From NCBI RefSeq assembly GCF_004331455.1, contig NZ_SJJR01000004.1, forward strand, positions 1 through 64,000: a stretch of DNA of 64,000 nucleotides, in the 5' to 3' direction. Of this stretch, positions 26,240-36,068 are shown piece by piece. The translations under genes and the position numbers were made by a program. The notes beneath the pieces were generated by a model, which did no database searches, was not told the DNA's origin, and saw nothing but the letters and a program-made list of their open reading frames with translations. The stretch comes from Micromonospora zingiberis (GTDB lineage Bacteria > Actinomycetota > Actinomycetes > Mycobacteriales > Micromonosporaceae). The first letter of the stretch is position 1. The number at the start of each line of letters is the position of its first letter.

Positions 26240-26640
26240 GACGGCACGCCCGCCCGCTCGACGAACGTGTGCCGGTCGACCATCACCCGCTCCACCCGCC
26301 CCTCGGCCACGGTCTGCCCGCCCTCGGTGACGGTCACCTCGAACGTCAGCCGACGCCGGTCGACCGTGGTCAGCTGCGCCTGCGCCACCACCGTGCGGCC
26401 CACCGGCGTCGCGGCCCGGTGCGCCAACTCGACCCGGGTGCCGACGGTGGTCGTGCCGACCGGCAGGTGTCGGGCGGTCGCCGCCACCGTCGCCGCCTCG
26501 GCCAGCGCGAGCACCCGTGGGGTGCCGAGCACCGGTACGTCGCCGGACCCGACGGCCTCGGCGGTGTCGGCGTCGGTCACGGTCAACTCGACCCGGGCCG
26601 TCAAACCCGGCGTCAGGGCATGATCCGGCTGCTCCTGCAT
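26236..26640 (-). CDS. Hotdog thioesterase, fluoroacetyl-CoA thioesterase (FlK)-like
   Basis: ATG 26640 gives 134 residues; the frame stays open upstream but that part lacks family character. The sequence TPRVLALAEAA holds the conserved Glu, and VGTRVELAHRAATPVG the conserved His, in the order seen in FlK. The family splits small acyl-CoAs; only some members prefer fluoroacetyl-CoA. Most homologues in actinomycetes act on unknown CoA esters. No Shine-Dalgarno site is visible, so the mRNA may be leaderless. It overlaps the MBL gene by four bases. Confidence 0.7.
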   Translation of the reverse strand: MQEQPDHALTPGLTARVELTVTDADTAEAVGSGDVPVLGTPRVLALAEAATVAATARHLPVGTTTVGTRVELAHRAATPVGRTVVAQAQLTTVDRRRLTFEVTVTEGGQTVAEGRVERVMVDRHTFVERAGVPS

Positions 26641-26838
26641 GGCCACAGCGTAGGGGTTCGCACCGGCCGGGGGCACGCAGGCGGTCACCAGCCCGCTCGA
26701 TCAGGGATCGAGTGGCCGGGCCGCCGGTCCAGCCGACGCGGATGCCCGGCAGCCCGGAGTGCGACACCTGTCACTGCCCCGGCGTGGCAGGCGGTCCTGC
26801 GTGGGGCGGTCGTTGATCCGCCGTTAACCTTGTCCGCG

Positions 26839-27879
26839 ATGTCTGCCGTGACCGACCCCCAGCCTGCCGCCCCCACCGAGTCACCCGCCCCGCCCGACGG
26901 TGGCCGCCGCCGCGTGATCGCGATGTCGGTGTGGGCTGTCGCGTTCGTGGTGGGCTGGCTCGCCATCGGCCTGCCCACCGATCCGCTGTACGCCTTCTTC
27001 TGGATCTGGGCCGGCACCATCGCCTGGAACTCCGACCGCCCGTGGCGCAGCCACCTGCGTTTCGCGCGGGACTGGGTGCCGGTGGTGCTGTTGCTGGTGA
27101 TCTACAACCTCTCCCGTGGCTTCGCCTACCACGACGGGACGGTCCCGCACGCGTACGAGTTGATCCTGGCGGACCGGGTGATGTTCGGCTGGGCCACCGG
27201 CGGTGAGGTGCCGACGGTCTGGTTGCAGCAGCATCTCTACCACCCCGACGTGCGCTGGTACGACGTACTGATCAGCTGGGTGTACTTCTCCCACTTCGTG
27301 GCGGCGCTGGGCGCCGCAGCGGTGCTCTGGATGCGCGAACGCAGTCGCTGGGCGGCCTTCATGCGCCGCTGGTTCTTCCTCTGCGCGACCGGCCTGGTCA
27401 CCTACTTCCTCTACCCGGCCGCGCCGCCCTGGTGGGCCGCGCAGAACGGGCTCCTGGACGAGGTGGCCCGGATCTCCACCCGGGGCTGGCGGGAGTTCGG
27501 CATGCACGGCGCCGGCAACATGCTCAACGCCGGACAGTTGGCCGCCAACCCGGTAGCCGCCATGCCGTCGCTGCACACCGCGTTCGCGTTGTTCGTGGTT
27601 GTGTTCTTCCTGCGCGGCGTGCGGCGCCGCTGGTGGCCGCTGCTGCTGGCGTACCCGCTGGCGATGACCTTCACGTTGGTCTACAGCGGCGAGCACTACG
27701 TGATCGACGTGCTGGTCGGCTGGGCGTACGTCGGGATGACCTTCCTCGTGGTCGGGCTGGCCGAACGCTGGTGGGCCCGCCGTAGGTCCCGCCGCACCCC
27801 GACCGACCCACCCGCCACCACCACCGCCGACCCATCCGCCACCCCGGCCGACCCACCCACCGTCCCGGCAACCCGCTGA
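26839..27879 (+). CDS. PAP2-superfamily integral membrane phosphatase/transferase
   Basis: The product has 346 residues with about six hydrophobic spans from residue 30 to 310 and a Pro/Thr-rich cytoplasmic tail. AMPSLHTAF and GEHYVIDVLVGW are the second and third PAP2 motifs, with both catalytic His. The first motif is degenerate, as in the inositol-phosphate-transferase-like actinobacterial branch. It probably dephosphorylates a lipid phosphate or transfers a phospho-head group at the membrane. It is monocistronic, with a long inverted repeat just after its stop. Confidence 0.75.
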   Translation: MSAVTDPQPAAPTESPAPPDGGRRRVIAMSVWAVAFVVGWLAIGLPTDPLYAFFWIWAGTIAWNSDRPWRSHLRFARDWVPVVLLLVIYNLSRGFAYHDGTVPHAYELILADRVMFGWATGGEVPTVWLQQHLYHPDVRWYDVLISWVYFSHFVAALGAAAVLWMRERSRWAAFMRRWFFLCATGLVTYFLYPAAPPWWAAQNGLLDEVARISTRGWREFGMHGAGNMLNAGQLAANPVAAMPSLHTAFALFVVVFFLRGVRRRWWPLLLAYPLAMTFTLVYSGEHYVIDVLVGWAYVGMTFLVVGLAERWWARRRSRRTPTDPPATTTADPSATPADPPTVPATR

Positions 27880-27894
27880 CCGGCCCGATCCGTC

Positions 27895-27961
27895 CTGATC
27901 GTCTGCGGCTCAGTGACCCGACACGCCGGTGTCGCAGTCGCTGAGCCGCAAACGATCGAGG
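27895..27961. repeat. Long inverted repeat between convergent genes (TGCGGCTCAG family)
   Basis: Arms GATCGTCTGCGGCTCAG (from 27897) and CTGAGCCGCAAACGATC (to 27957) match except for one base. The 27-base centre holds a smaller stem CGACAC/GTGTCG. It sits between the stops at 27879 and 27978 and may act as a terminator for both. Confidence 0.7.
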
Positions 27962-27977
27962 TCTCGCGGCGGAGCTG

Positions 27978-29732
27978 TCACTCCTGACGACGGGCGGCGT
28001 GGCCGCGCGCGGACAACTCCGCCGCGAGCGCCCACGCCTCGGCGACATCCCGGTCCACCGCCGCCGCGCCGGCCCCACCCGCCGTGTCGGCGTGCACCGT
28101 GGCCAGCCGCAACAGCCGCTGCAACGGCCCCTGCACCACCCGGACGCTCTGCAGTCGGGCGTACGGCACGACGGTCACCTGGCGGGTGAGCAGGCCGGCG
28201 CGTACCGCGAAGACCTGCTCGGTCAGGCCGGCGCCGAGCACCTGACGGCTCAACGGACTGAGCCAGCGGGCCCGGGTCGGCGGTGCGGTCAGCGGCAGCG
28301 CCGACAGGCTGACCCCCGGCAGCACCTCGGCCACGATCATCTCGGCGGTGGGCAGGTCACCCACCGGCAGCAGGCGATCCGGCCGGTTGCGCTGGTCCGA
28401 CTCGCCGGACGCGTAGCCCGCCACCTCCAGCCGCAGCCGCAGCCAGCCCTTGACCCGCCAGAGCAGCGGCCAGGTCACCCCGATGGTCTGCACCCGGTGC
28501 AGCGGTACGGTCTGCACCCTGGTCTCCAACAGCCCGTTGCGGATACGCAACCGGTCGTCGTCGCGAGCCAGCTGGAACCGCCAGTCGTCGAGGACCCGGC
28601 GCACGGGTTGCAGCAGGATCCCGGCCATCGCGGTCAGCGTGCTCGCCACCGCGATGAACGACCAGGAGCCCTCCGAGAGGAACTGGGCGGCGACGAAGAC
28701 CACGCCGAACGGCAGCAGGAACGCCTGCGGAGTCAGCAACTGGCTGACCAGCAGATCGTGGTTGCGTACCGCGTGCAGTGGGCGGCCAGCCGGCGGCTCG
28801 GGCCCGATCGGCGTCGGCACCGGTCCGGGCGCGGCAGCCTGCCCGGCGGCGGGCGGTCGGCCCGCCAGCGCCAGCAGGCGCTGCCGCAGCGCCGACGCCT
28901 CCGCGACGCTGAGGAACGCCAGCGGCGCCTCGGTCTTGCCCCCGCCGACCACCTCCAGCCGCAACTCGGCCAGCCCGGTGAGCTGGGCGAGCAGCGGTCG
29001 TACGACCTCGACGGCCTGGAGCCGTTCCAGCGGGATCGCCCGGGTCCGGCGCCACAGCAGCCCTTCGTGAATCCGCAGCTCCCGGCCCACGACCTGATAG
29101 CCGGTGTTGTACCAGCTCACCACGGCCAGCACCGCGGCGCCCAGGACGATCACGATGACCATCGCCACGAACCAGCCGAACCCGACCCGGGACAGCGTCG
29201 ACCAGGACAGCCCGGCGATGACCACCACCAACGACCTGGCGCTGTGCAGCACCGGACTCAGCGGGTGCAGCCGCTGCCGTACCTGCGGTGCGCCCGGCTG
29301 CCCCGGCCACCCACCGGGCGGGTACCCCGGCGGCAGCGCACCCGGCAGGTATCCGAGCGGATACCCCGCCGGCGGATAACCGGCGGGCGGATAACCGGCG
29401 GGCGGATGACCGGCGGGCGGATAACCGGGCGGTGGGTAACCGGGCGGTGGGTAACCGGGCGGTGGGTAACCGGGCGGTGGGTAACCGGGCGGTGGATACC
29501 CCGCCGGTGGATACCCCGCCGGTGGATAGCCGGGCGGTGGATGACCGGCGGGCGGATACCCCGCCGGTGGGTAACCGGGCGGTGGATAGCCGGGCGGGTG
29601 GGCGGTTGGGGAGGTGTCCGGCGCGTGGTCCGGCGGAGGCTGGCCGCCGGCCGGCGGCGGCGATCCGGGGGGTGGTGCGGCGCCGGGCGAGGGGACGGAC
29701 CGCTCCGGGTCCCAGCCGGCGGGGTCGCTCAC
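27978..29732 (-). CDS. YdbT-like membrane protein with three PH-type domains and a PPGYPP repeat tail
   Basis: The product has 584 residues from GTG 29732, overlapping the stop of the upstream gene (GTGA). Residues 1-150 are disordered repeats of PPGYPP/PPAGYPP. Then come pairs of membrane spans and three bacterial PH-like (bPH2) domains, each with the pattern LRIxxGLLxxRxxxIPLxRLQxV (about 215-300, 390-450, 490-570). YdbS/YdbT proteins sit at the membrane; in Bacillus the pair gives resistance to amylocyclicin-type peptides. The partner YdbS-like gene is directly upstream. Function here is inferred as membrane stress defence. Confidence 0.8.
   Translation of the reverse strand: MSDPAGWDPERSVPSPGAAPPPGSPPPAGGQPPPDHAPDTSPTAHPPGYPPPGYPPAGYPPAGHPPPGYPPAGYPPAGYPPPGYPPPGYPPPGYPPPGYPPPGYPPAGHPPAGYPPAGYPPAGYPLGYLPGALPPGYPPGGWPGQPGAPQVRQRLHPLSPVLHSARSLVVVIAGLSWSTLSRVGFGWFVAMVIVIVLGAAVLAVVSWYNTGYQVVGRELRIHEGLLWRRTRAIPLERLQAVEVVRPLLAQLTGLAELRLEVVGGGKTEAPLAFLSVAEASALRQRLLALAGRPPAAGQAAAPGPVPTPIGPEPPAGRPLHAVRNHDLLVSQLLTPQAFLLPFGVVFVAAQFLSEGSWSFIAVASTLTAMAGILLQPVRRVLDDWRFQLARDDDRLRIRNGLLETRVQTVPLHRVQTIGVTWPLLWRVKGWLRLRLEVAGYASGESDQRNRPDRLLPVGDLPTAEMIVAEVLPGVSLSALPLTAPPTRARWLSPLSRQVLGAGLTEQVFAVRAGLLTRQVTVVPYARLQSVRVVQGPLQRLLRLATVHADTAGGAGAAAVDRDVAEAWALAAELSARGHAARRQE
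29355..29600. repeat. 15-bp tandem repeat encoding PPGYPP units
   Basis: About 16 units like CGGGCGGTGGGTAAC vary at a few bases and keep the reading frame. They encode a Pro/Gly/Tyr tail similar to those of many actinobacterial membrane proteins, suited to phase separation or protein binding. Confidence 0.85.
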
Positions 29733-30268
29733 AGGCCTTCCGCCCGGTCCTCGCCCAGTGCGGTGAGTCGGTCACGTAACCGGGACGCCTCCGCCGGCCG
29801 CAGACCTGGCACCCGGGCATCGCTCGCCGCGGCGGCGGTGTGCAACTGCACGGTCGCCAGGTCGAAGGCCCGCTCCAGCGGGCCCGCGCTGACGTCGACG
29901 AACTGCATGCGGGAGTACGGCACGATGGAGAGTCGGCGGACCAGCAGCCCGTGCCGCACCAGCAGGTCGTTCTCACGTTCGGCGTACCCCCAGGCGCGGA
30001 CCGCCCGGACGATGGTCACCGCGCGCCACAGGCCGAACAGCAGGACCACGCCGAGCGCCAGGCCGAAGGGCCAGGCACCGCTGAGCACCCAGCCGACACC
30101 GGTCATGATCGTGAATACGGCCACCGCGGCGGACAGTCGCAGCAACTCCACCCAGATCAGGTCGGACGAGATCGTCTGCCATCGGACGGTGTCCGGCCAC
30201 GGTTCGAGCGGACCCGGCTGCCCGATGCCCGAGACCGGCGGTTCCCCGCCCAGTTCGTCACCGCTCAT
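29729..30268 (-). CDS. YdbS-like PH-domain membrane protein
   Basis: ATG 30268 gives 179 residues. Two membrane spans (LLRLSAAVAVFTIMTGVGWV and the following hydrophobic stretch) precede one bPH2 domain (LLVRHGLLVRRLSIVPYSRMQFVDV). The motif order and size match YdbS. The stop overlaps the start of the YdbT-like gene, so the two are translationally coupled and probably form one complex at the membrane. Confidence 0.8.
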   Translation of the reverse strand: MSGDELGGEPPVSGIGQPGPLEPWPDTVRWQTISSDLIWVELLRLSAAVAVFTIMTGVGWVLSGAWPFGLALGVVLLFGLWRAVTIVRAVRAWGYAERENDLLVRHGLLVRRLSIVPYSRMQFVDVSAGPLERAFDLATVQLHTAAAASDARVPGLRPAEASRLRDRLTALGEDRAEGL

Positions 30269-30293
30269 GGGGTGGAGGTTTCGTTGTACGCGT

Positions 30294-30524
30294 TCACTCT
30301 TCGAGCGTAGGCGATTCGGCCAGCGGGGCGACCTCACGCAGAAAGCCCCGAGCGGTGAGGAAATCGCCGAGATGGCTGCGGTGCGCGTCGCAGGCGAGCC
30401 AGGTCTTACGGCGTTCGGGCTGGTGCAGCCGCGGATTGTTCCACCGCAGTGACCATCCGGCCGGGGCCTGACATCCACGGGCCGAACAGACCAGGGCCTC
30501 GGTGGAGGTGTCGGGGTCGCTCAT
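30294..30524 (-). CDS. Small Cys/His-rich conserved protein
   Basis: The product has 76 residues from ATG 30524. Cys residues in CSARGC and the LACDAHRSH block could bind zinc. The pattern R-W-N-N-P followed by ERRKTWLACDAHR is strongly constrained, suggesting a real conserved actinobacterial family. Function is unknown. It ends 25 bp upstream of the YdbS-like gene and probably shares its transcript. Confidence 0.65.
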   Translation of the reverse strand: MSDPDTSTEALVCSARGCQAPAGWSLRWNNPRLHQPERRKTWLACDAHRSHLGDFLTARGFLREVAPLAESPTLEE

Positions 30525-30760
30525 CCCGGCCAGTCTAGGGCGATGGGAGAGGGTGAGCGCCGGGCGGCCACGGGGGAAGCCGCCCGGCGACGGATGAATG
30601 GTACACACGCCGGGGCGGGATCTGTCCACTGGTGATCGGCGATTCGGTGTCGCCGGCCGGCGTGGCGAAAATCGGTCGCTCCCGCCGTCCGTACTCAGCC
30701 GGGCATGCGAGGCTTGGTAGCGCACAAGCCGCGACGACCGATTCATGCTGTGGAGGACCG

Positions 30761-31870
30761 GTGGCCCAGCCGACCACGCCCGACGCCCCGACGCCGAACG
30801 GGACGCAGCCGCAGGCGCCCGCCGCGCCGACCACGCCGGCGCAGGACGCCGGCCTGCTGGAGCGGGCCCTGTTCGAGATCAAACGGGTGATCGTCGGACA
30901 GGACCGGATGGTGGAGCGGATGTTCGTGGCGCTGCTCGCCCGGGGGCACTGCCTGCTGGAGGGCGTGCCGGGGGTGGCCAAGACGCTCGCGGTGGAGACC
31001 CTGGCCAAGGTCGTCGGCGGGTCGTTCGCCCGGGTCCAGTTCACCCCGGACCTGGTGCCGGCCGACATCATGGGTACCCGGATCTACCGGCAGTCCAGCG
31101 AGAAGTTCGACGTGGAGCTGGGGCCGGTCTTCGTCAACTTCCTGCTCGCCGACGAGATCAACCGGGCCCCGGCCAAGGTGCAGTCGGCGCTGCTGGAGGT
31201 GATGAGCGAGCGGCAGGTCTCCATCGGCGGGGAGAGCCACCGGGTGCCGAACCCGTTCCTGGTGATGGCGACGCAGAACCCGATCGAACAGGAGGGCGTC
31301 TACCCGTTGCCGGAGGCGCAGCGGGACCGCTTCCTGATGAAGATCGTCGTGGGTTATCCGACCGACGCCGAGGAACGCGAGATCGTCTACCGGATGGGGG
31401 TGGCCGCACCGGAGCCCACCACCGTGTTCGACACCGACGACCTGATCGCCCTGCAACACAAGGCCGATCAGGTCTTCGTACACAATGCGTTGGTCGACTA
31501 CGCGGTGCGGCTGGTGCTGGCCACGCGTACCCCGGCGGAGCACGGCATGCCCGACGTGGCGCAACTGATCCAGTACGGTGCCAGCCCTCGGGCCTCGCTC
31601 GGCCTGGTCCGGGCCACCCGGGCGCTGGCGCTGCTGCGCGGCCGGGACTACGCCCTGCCGCAGGACGTGCAGGACATCGCGCCGGACATCCTGCGGCACC
31701 GGCTGGTGCTCAGCTACGACGCGCTCGCCGACGACGTGCCGGCCGACCATGTGGTGCACCGGGTGATGTCGACCATCCCGCTGCCGTCGGTGGCGCCCCG
31801 GCAGCAGGCGACCCCCACGCCCCCGGGTGCGGTGGCGCCGACCTCGGGGTGGCCCGGGCCGCGGCCGTGA
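30761..31870 (+). CDS. MoxR-type AAA+ ATPase
   Basis: GTG 30761 lies after GGAGG (30752-30756) and gives 369 residues. After a Pro/Ala-rich start the AAA+ core shows Walker A GVPGVAKT (about 79), Walker B LADEINR (about 132) and sensor ATQNPIEQEGVYPLPEAQRDRF, a MoxR hallmark. These ATPases work as chaperones that help VWA proteins load metal or assemble. The DUF58 and VWA genes downstream overlap in series and form the standard MoxR operon. Confidence 0.9.
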   Translation: MAQPTTPDAPTPNGTQPQAPAAPTTPAQDAGLLERALFEIKRVIVGQDRMVERMFVALLARGHCLLEGVPGVAKTLAVETLAKVVGGSFARVQFTPDLVPADIMGTRIYRQSSEKFDVELGPVFVNFLLADEINRAPAKVQSALLEVMSERQVSIGGESHRVPNPFLVMATQNPIEQEGVYPLPEAQRDRFLMKIVVGYPTDAEEREIVYRMGVAAPEPTTVFDTDDLIALQHKADQVFVHNALVDYAVRLVLATRTPAEHGMPDVAQLIQYGASPRASLGLVRATRALALLRGRDYALPQDVQDIAPDILRHRLVLSYDALADDVPADHVVHRVMSTIPLPSVAPRQQATPTPPGAVAPTSGWPGPRP

Positions 31871-32862
31871 CCCCGAGCACCCCTGGGCATCAGCAGCCAC
31901 CGAACGGGGCGGACAACCGCTCGGGCGCGGTGCTGTCCCGGTTGCAGCTGCTGGTCACCCGCAAGCTCGACGGCCTGCTCCAGGGCGACTACGCCGGTCT
32001 GCTGCCCGGACCGGGCAGCGAGGCGGGCGAGTCGCGGGAGTACCGCCCCGGTGACGACGTGCGCCGGATGGACTGGCCGGTCACCGCCCGCACCACCACC
32101 GCACACGTGCGGCGTACGGTGGCCGATCGTGAGCTGGAGACGTGGCTGGCGGTGGACCTGTCGGCGAGCCTGGACTTCGGCACCGGCCGGTGGCTCAAGC
32201 GGGACGTGGTGATCGCGGCGGCGGCGGCCGTCACGCACCTGACCGTACGCGGCGGCAACCGGATCGGGGCGGTGGTGGGCAGCGGCGGTGACCTGCCCGC
32301 GCCACGGCGGGGCCGGCGGGCGGCGCCCGCGCCGGTGGGGCCGGGGCGGCTGGTCCGGCTGCCGGCCCGGTCCGGGCGCAAGGAGGCGCAGGGCATGCTG
32401 CGCGCCATCGCCGGCACCGAGATCCGGCCCGGCCGCAGTGACCTCGGCGCGCTCGTCGACATGCTCAACCGCCCGCCCCGGCGGCGCGGCGTCGCGGTGG
32501 TCGTCTCCGACTTCCTCGCCCCGCCGGACCAGTGGGCCCGTCCGCTGCGCAAGCTGCGGGTCCGGCACGACCTGCTGGCGATCGAGGTGGTCGACCCACG
32601 GGAACTGGAGCTGCCCGACGTCGGGGTGCTCCCGGTGGTCGACCCGGAGACCGGCGAACTGCACGAGGTGCAGACCGCCGACCCGAGCCTGCGGCACCGC
32701 TACGCGGCGGCGGCCGCCGCCCAGCGCGCGGAGATCTCCGCCGCGCTGCGCGCCGCCGGTGCCGCACACCTACGACTGCGTACGGACCGAGACTGGCTGC
32801 TGGACATGGTGCGCTTCGTGGCCGCGCAACGGCACGCGCGTACCCGGGGGACGACACGATGA
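31867..32862 (+). CDS. DUF58 domain protein of the MoxR operon
   Basis: GTG 31867 overlaps the MoxR stop (GTGA); 331 residues. The DUF58 signature RxYRPGDDVRRMDWPVTART is at about residue 60, followed by a VWA-like fold with LAVDLSASLDFG and VVVSDFL. In other bacteria DUF58 proteins act as adaptors between MoxR ATPases and membrane VWA proteins. An in-frame GTG at 31849 is an alternative start. Confidence 0.85.
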   Translation: MTPSTPGHQQPPNGADNRSGAVLSRLQLLVTRKLDGLLQGDYAGLLPGPGSEAGESREYRPGDDVRRMDWPVTARTTTAHVRRTVADRELETWLAVDLSASLDFGTGRWLKRDVVIAAAAAVTHLTVRGGNRIGAVVGSGGDLPAPRRGRRAAPAPVGPGRLVRLPARSGRKEAQGMLRAIAGTEIRPGRSDLGALVDMLNRPPRRRGVAVVVSDFLAPPDQWARPLRKLRVRHDLLAIEVVDPRELELPDVGVLPVVDPETGELHEVQTADPSLRHRYAAAAAAQRAEISAALRAAGAAHLRLRTDRDWLLDMVRFVAAQRHARTRGTTR

Positions 32863-33809
32863 TTCGACTGCTGCAACCGTGGTGGCTGCTGGCCGTGCTG
32901 CCGGTGCTCGCCCTCGCCGCGCTGTACGTCTGGCGGCAGCTGCGCCGCCGGGAGTACGCGATGCGGTTCACCAACGTGGACCTGCTGCGTACGGTGGCGC
33001 CGAAGGGCCTGGGCTGGCGCCGGCACGTGCCGGCGACCGCGTTCCTACTCGCCCTGCTGGTGCTGGCCGGCGCGCTGGCCCGGCCGGCGACGGACACCCG
33101 GGAACCGCTGGAACGCGCCACCATCATGCTGGCCATCGACGTCTCGCTGTCCATGCAGGCCGACGACGTGCCACCGACCCGGTTGGAGGGCGCCCAGGAG
33201 GCGGCCAAACAGTTCGTCCGGGAACTGCCCGAGACGTACAACGTGGGGCTGGTCTCGTTCGCGAAGTCGGCAAACGTGCTGGTGCCGCCGACCAAGGACC
33301 GCCCGGCGGTGACCAGCGCGATCGACGGGCTGGTGCTGGCCGAGGCCACCGCGACCGGGGAGGCGGTCTTCACCTGTTTGGAGGCGATCCGGACGGTCCC
33401 GGCCGACGGCGCGGCCGGCATTCCGCCGGCCCGGATCGTGCTGCTCTCCGACGGCTACCGTACGGCCGGCCGGTCGGTGGAGGAGGCCGCCGCGGCGGCG
33501 CAGGCGGCGAACGTACCGGTCTCCACGATCGCGTTCGGCACCGACGGCGGGCACGTCGACATCGGCGGGCAGTTGCAACGGGTGCCGGTGGACCGGTTGG
33601 CGCTGGCCGCGCTCGCCGAGACGACCGAGGGCTACTTCTACGAGGCCGCCTCGGTCAGCGAGCTGAAGCAGGTGTACCAGGACATGGGCAGCTCGATCGG
33701 CTTCCGTACCGAACCCCGTGAGATCACCCAGTGGTACGCGGGCATCGCCCTGCTGTTGGCCCTCTGCGCGGGCGCCACCAGCCTGCTCTGGTCCTCCCGG
33801 ATGCTCTGA
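32859..33809 (+). CDS. Membrane-anchored VWA protein (BatA-like)
   Basis: ATG 32859 overlaps the DUF58 stop (ATGA); 316 residues. Two N-terminal membrane spans, a VWA domain with the MIDAS motif IDVSLSM (about 90-96), and a C-terminal span (IALLLALCAGATSLLW) give the BatA/BatB layout. The DxSxS metal site is complete. With MoxR and DUF58 it likely forms an envelope stress or metal-insertion complex. It is the last gene of the operon. Confidence 0.87.
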   Translation: MIRLLQPWWLLAVLPVLALAALYVWRQLRRREYAMRFTNVDLLRTVAPKGLGWRRHVPATAFLLALLVLAGALARPATDTREPLERATIMLAIDVSLSMQADDVPPTRLEGAQEAAKQFVRELPETYNVGLVSFAKSANVLVPPTKDRPAVTSAIDGLVLAEATATGEAVFTCLEAIRTVPADGAAGIPPARIVLLSDGYRTAGRSVEEAAAAAQAANVPVSTIAFGTDGGHVDIGGQLQRVPVDRLALAALAETTEGYFYEAASVSELKQVYQDMGSSIGFRTEPREITQWYAGIALLLALCAGATSLLWSSRML

Positions 33810-33870
33810 ACCCGCTGCCGCGCCGGCCCACCCGCTGCCGCGCCTGTCGGCGCGGGGGCGGGGCGGGTGG

Positions 33871-33957
33871 TCAGTGGGTGCCGCTGGCCAGGACGAAGAG
33901 GACGGCCACCCAGACGGCGGCGAGGGTGAAGCCCAACGGGGCGACGTAGCGGCTCAT
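33871..33957 (-). CDS. 28-residue single-span membrane peptide
   Basis: ATG 33957 to a stop at 33871 encodes MSRYVAPLGFTLAAVWVAVL and eight more residues, ending ASGTH. One hydrophobic helix fills most of it. A weak GGAG lies eight bases upstream. The clean membrane-helix pattern with short polar ends supports a real small protein, but this length can arise by chance. It converges with the VWA gene. Confidence 0.45.
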   Translation of the reverse strand: MSRYVAPLGFTLAAVWVAVLFVLASGTH

Positions 33958-35163
<1,206 letters not shown>

Positions 35164-35188
35164 CACTGAGCACGGAGGAATGAGCGCA

Positions 35189-35956
35189 ATGTCCGGACTG
35201 CTGGCCGGTAAGCGGCTGCTCGTCACCGGCGTCATCACCGACGCCTCCATCGCCTTCTCGGTGGCCAAGCTGGCCCAGGAGAACGGCGCCCAGGTCGTGC
35301 TGACCGGGTACGGCCGGCTCTCGCTGGTGGAGCGGATCGCCAAGCGGCTGCCCGAGCCGGCGCCCGTGATCGAGCTGGACGTGACCAACCCCGAGCAACT
35401 GGCCGGGCTGGGCGACAAGGTGCGCGAGCACGTCGACGGCCTGGACGGGGTGGTGCACTCGATCGGGTTCGCCCCGCAGAGCTGCCTCGGCGGCGGGTTC
35501 CTCGACGCCTCCTGGGAGGACGTGGCGACCGCCCTGCACGTCTCCACGTACTCCTACAAGTCCCTGGCCGTCGCGGCGCTGCCGCTGATGTCGCCGGGCG
35601 GCGCGGTGGTCGGGCTGACCTTCGACGCCACCCAGGCCTGGCCGGTCTACGACTGGATGGGCGTGGCCAAGGCCGGCCTGGAGTCCGCCTCCCGCTACCT
35701 CGCCCTGCACCTCGGCAAGCAGGGCATCCGCAGCAACCTGGTCTCCGCCGGGCCGCTGCGCACCATGGCCGCCAAGTCCATTCCCGGCTTCGAGCAGTTC
35801 GAGGACGCCTGGTCCGAGCGGGCCCCGCTGGGCTGGAACCTGACCGACCAGGAGCCGGCCGCCCGCGCCTGCCTGGCGCTGCTGTCGGACTGGTTCCCGG
35901 CCACCACCGGCGAGATCGTCCACGTCGACGGCGGCTACCACGCCATCGGCGCCTAG
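35189..35956 (+). CDS. fabI: Enoyl-ACP reductase, InhA-like
   Basis: ATG 35189 is used: GGAGG (35175-35179) has the right spacing to it, while the in-frame ATG 35180 is too close. The product has 255 residues. VHSIGFAPQ and YDWMGVAKAGLES carry the Tyr and Lys of the Y-x-M-x-x-A-K InhA/FabI site. It reduces trans-2-enoyl-ACP with NADH. Together with fabG it forms the final steps of the type II fatty acid cycle. Confidence 0.93.
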   Translation: MSGLLAGKRLLVTGVITDASIAFSVAKLAQENGAQVVLTGYGRLSLVERIAKRLPEPAPVIELDVTNPEQLAGLGDKVREHVDGLDGVVHSIGFAPQSCLGGGFLDASWEDVATALHVSTYSYKSLAVAALPLMSPGGAVVGLTFDATQAWPVYDWMGVAKAGLESASRYLALHLGKQGIRSNLVSAGPLRTMAAKSIPGFEQFEDAWSERAPLGWNLTDQEPAARACLALLSDWFPATTGEIVHVDGGYHAIGA

Positions 35957-35957
35957 G

Positions 35958-36014
35958 TGAAAGGAAGGGCCCCCTCTTAACGCCTGCGGTATAGCAGGGG
36001 GCCCCTGTTAACGG
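35958..36014. repeat. GGGCCCC/TTAACG intergenic repeat element
   Basis: GGGCCCCCT (35967-35975) and AGGGGGCCC (35996-36004) are inverted, and each is followed by [C/G]TTAACG, making overlapping direct and inverted repeats. I recall similar elements in other Micromonospora spacers. It lies after the fabI stop and may end transcription there. Confidence 0.65.
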
Positions 36015-36068
36015 CTGGGACCCGGGGGCGTTGCCGGCTCGCCGCGCGTCACCGGCAAGAATGGAGCC

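Noticed and set aside
29355..29600. Regular repeats resembling a CRISPR array
   Set aside because: Units of about 15 bp have no unique spacers and encode an in-frame PPGYPP tail.
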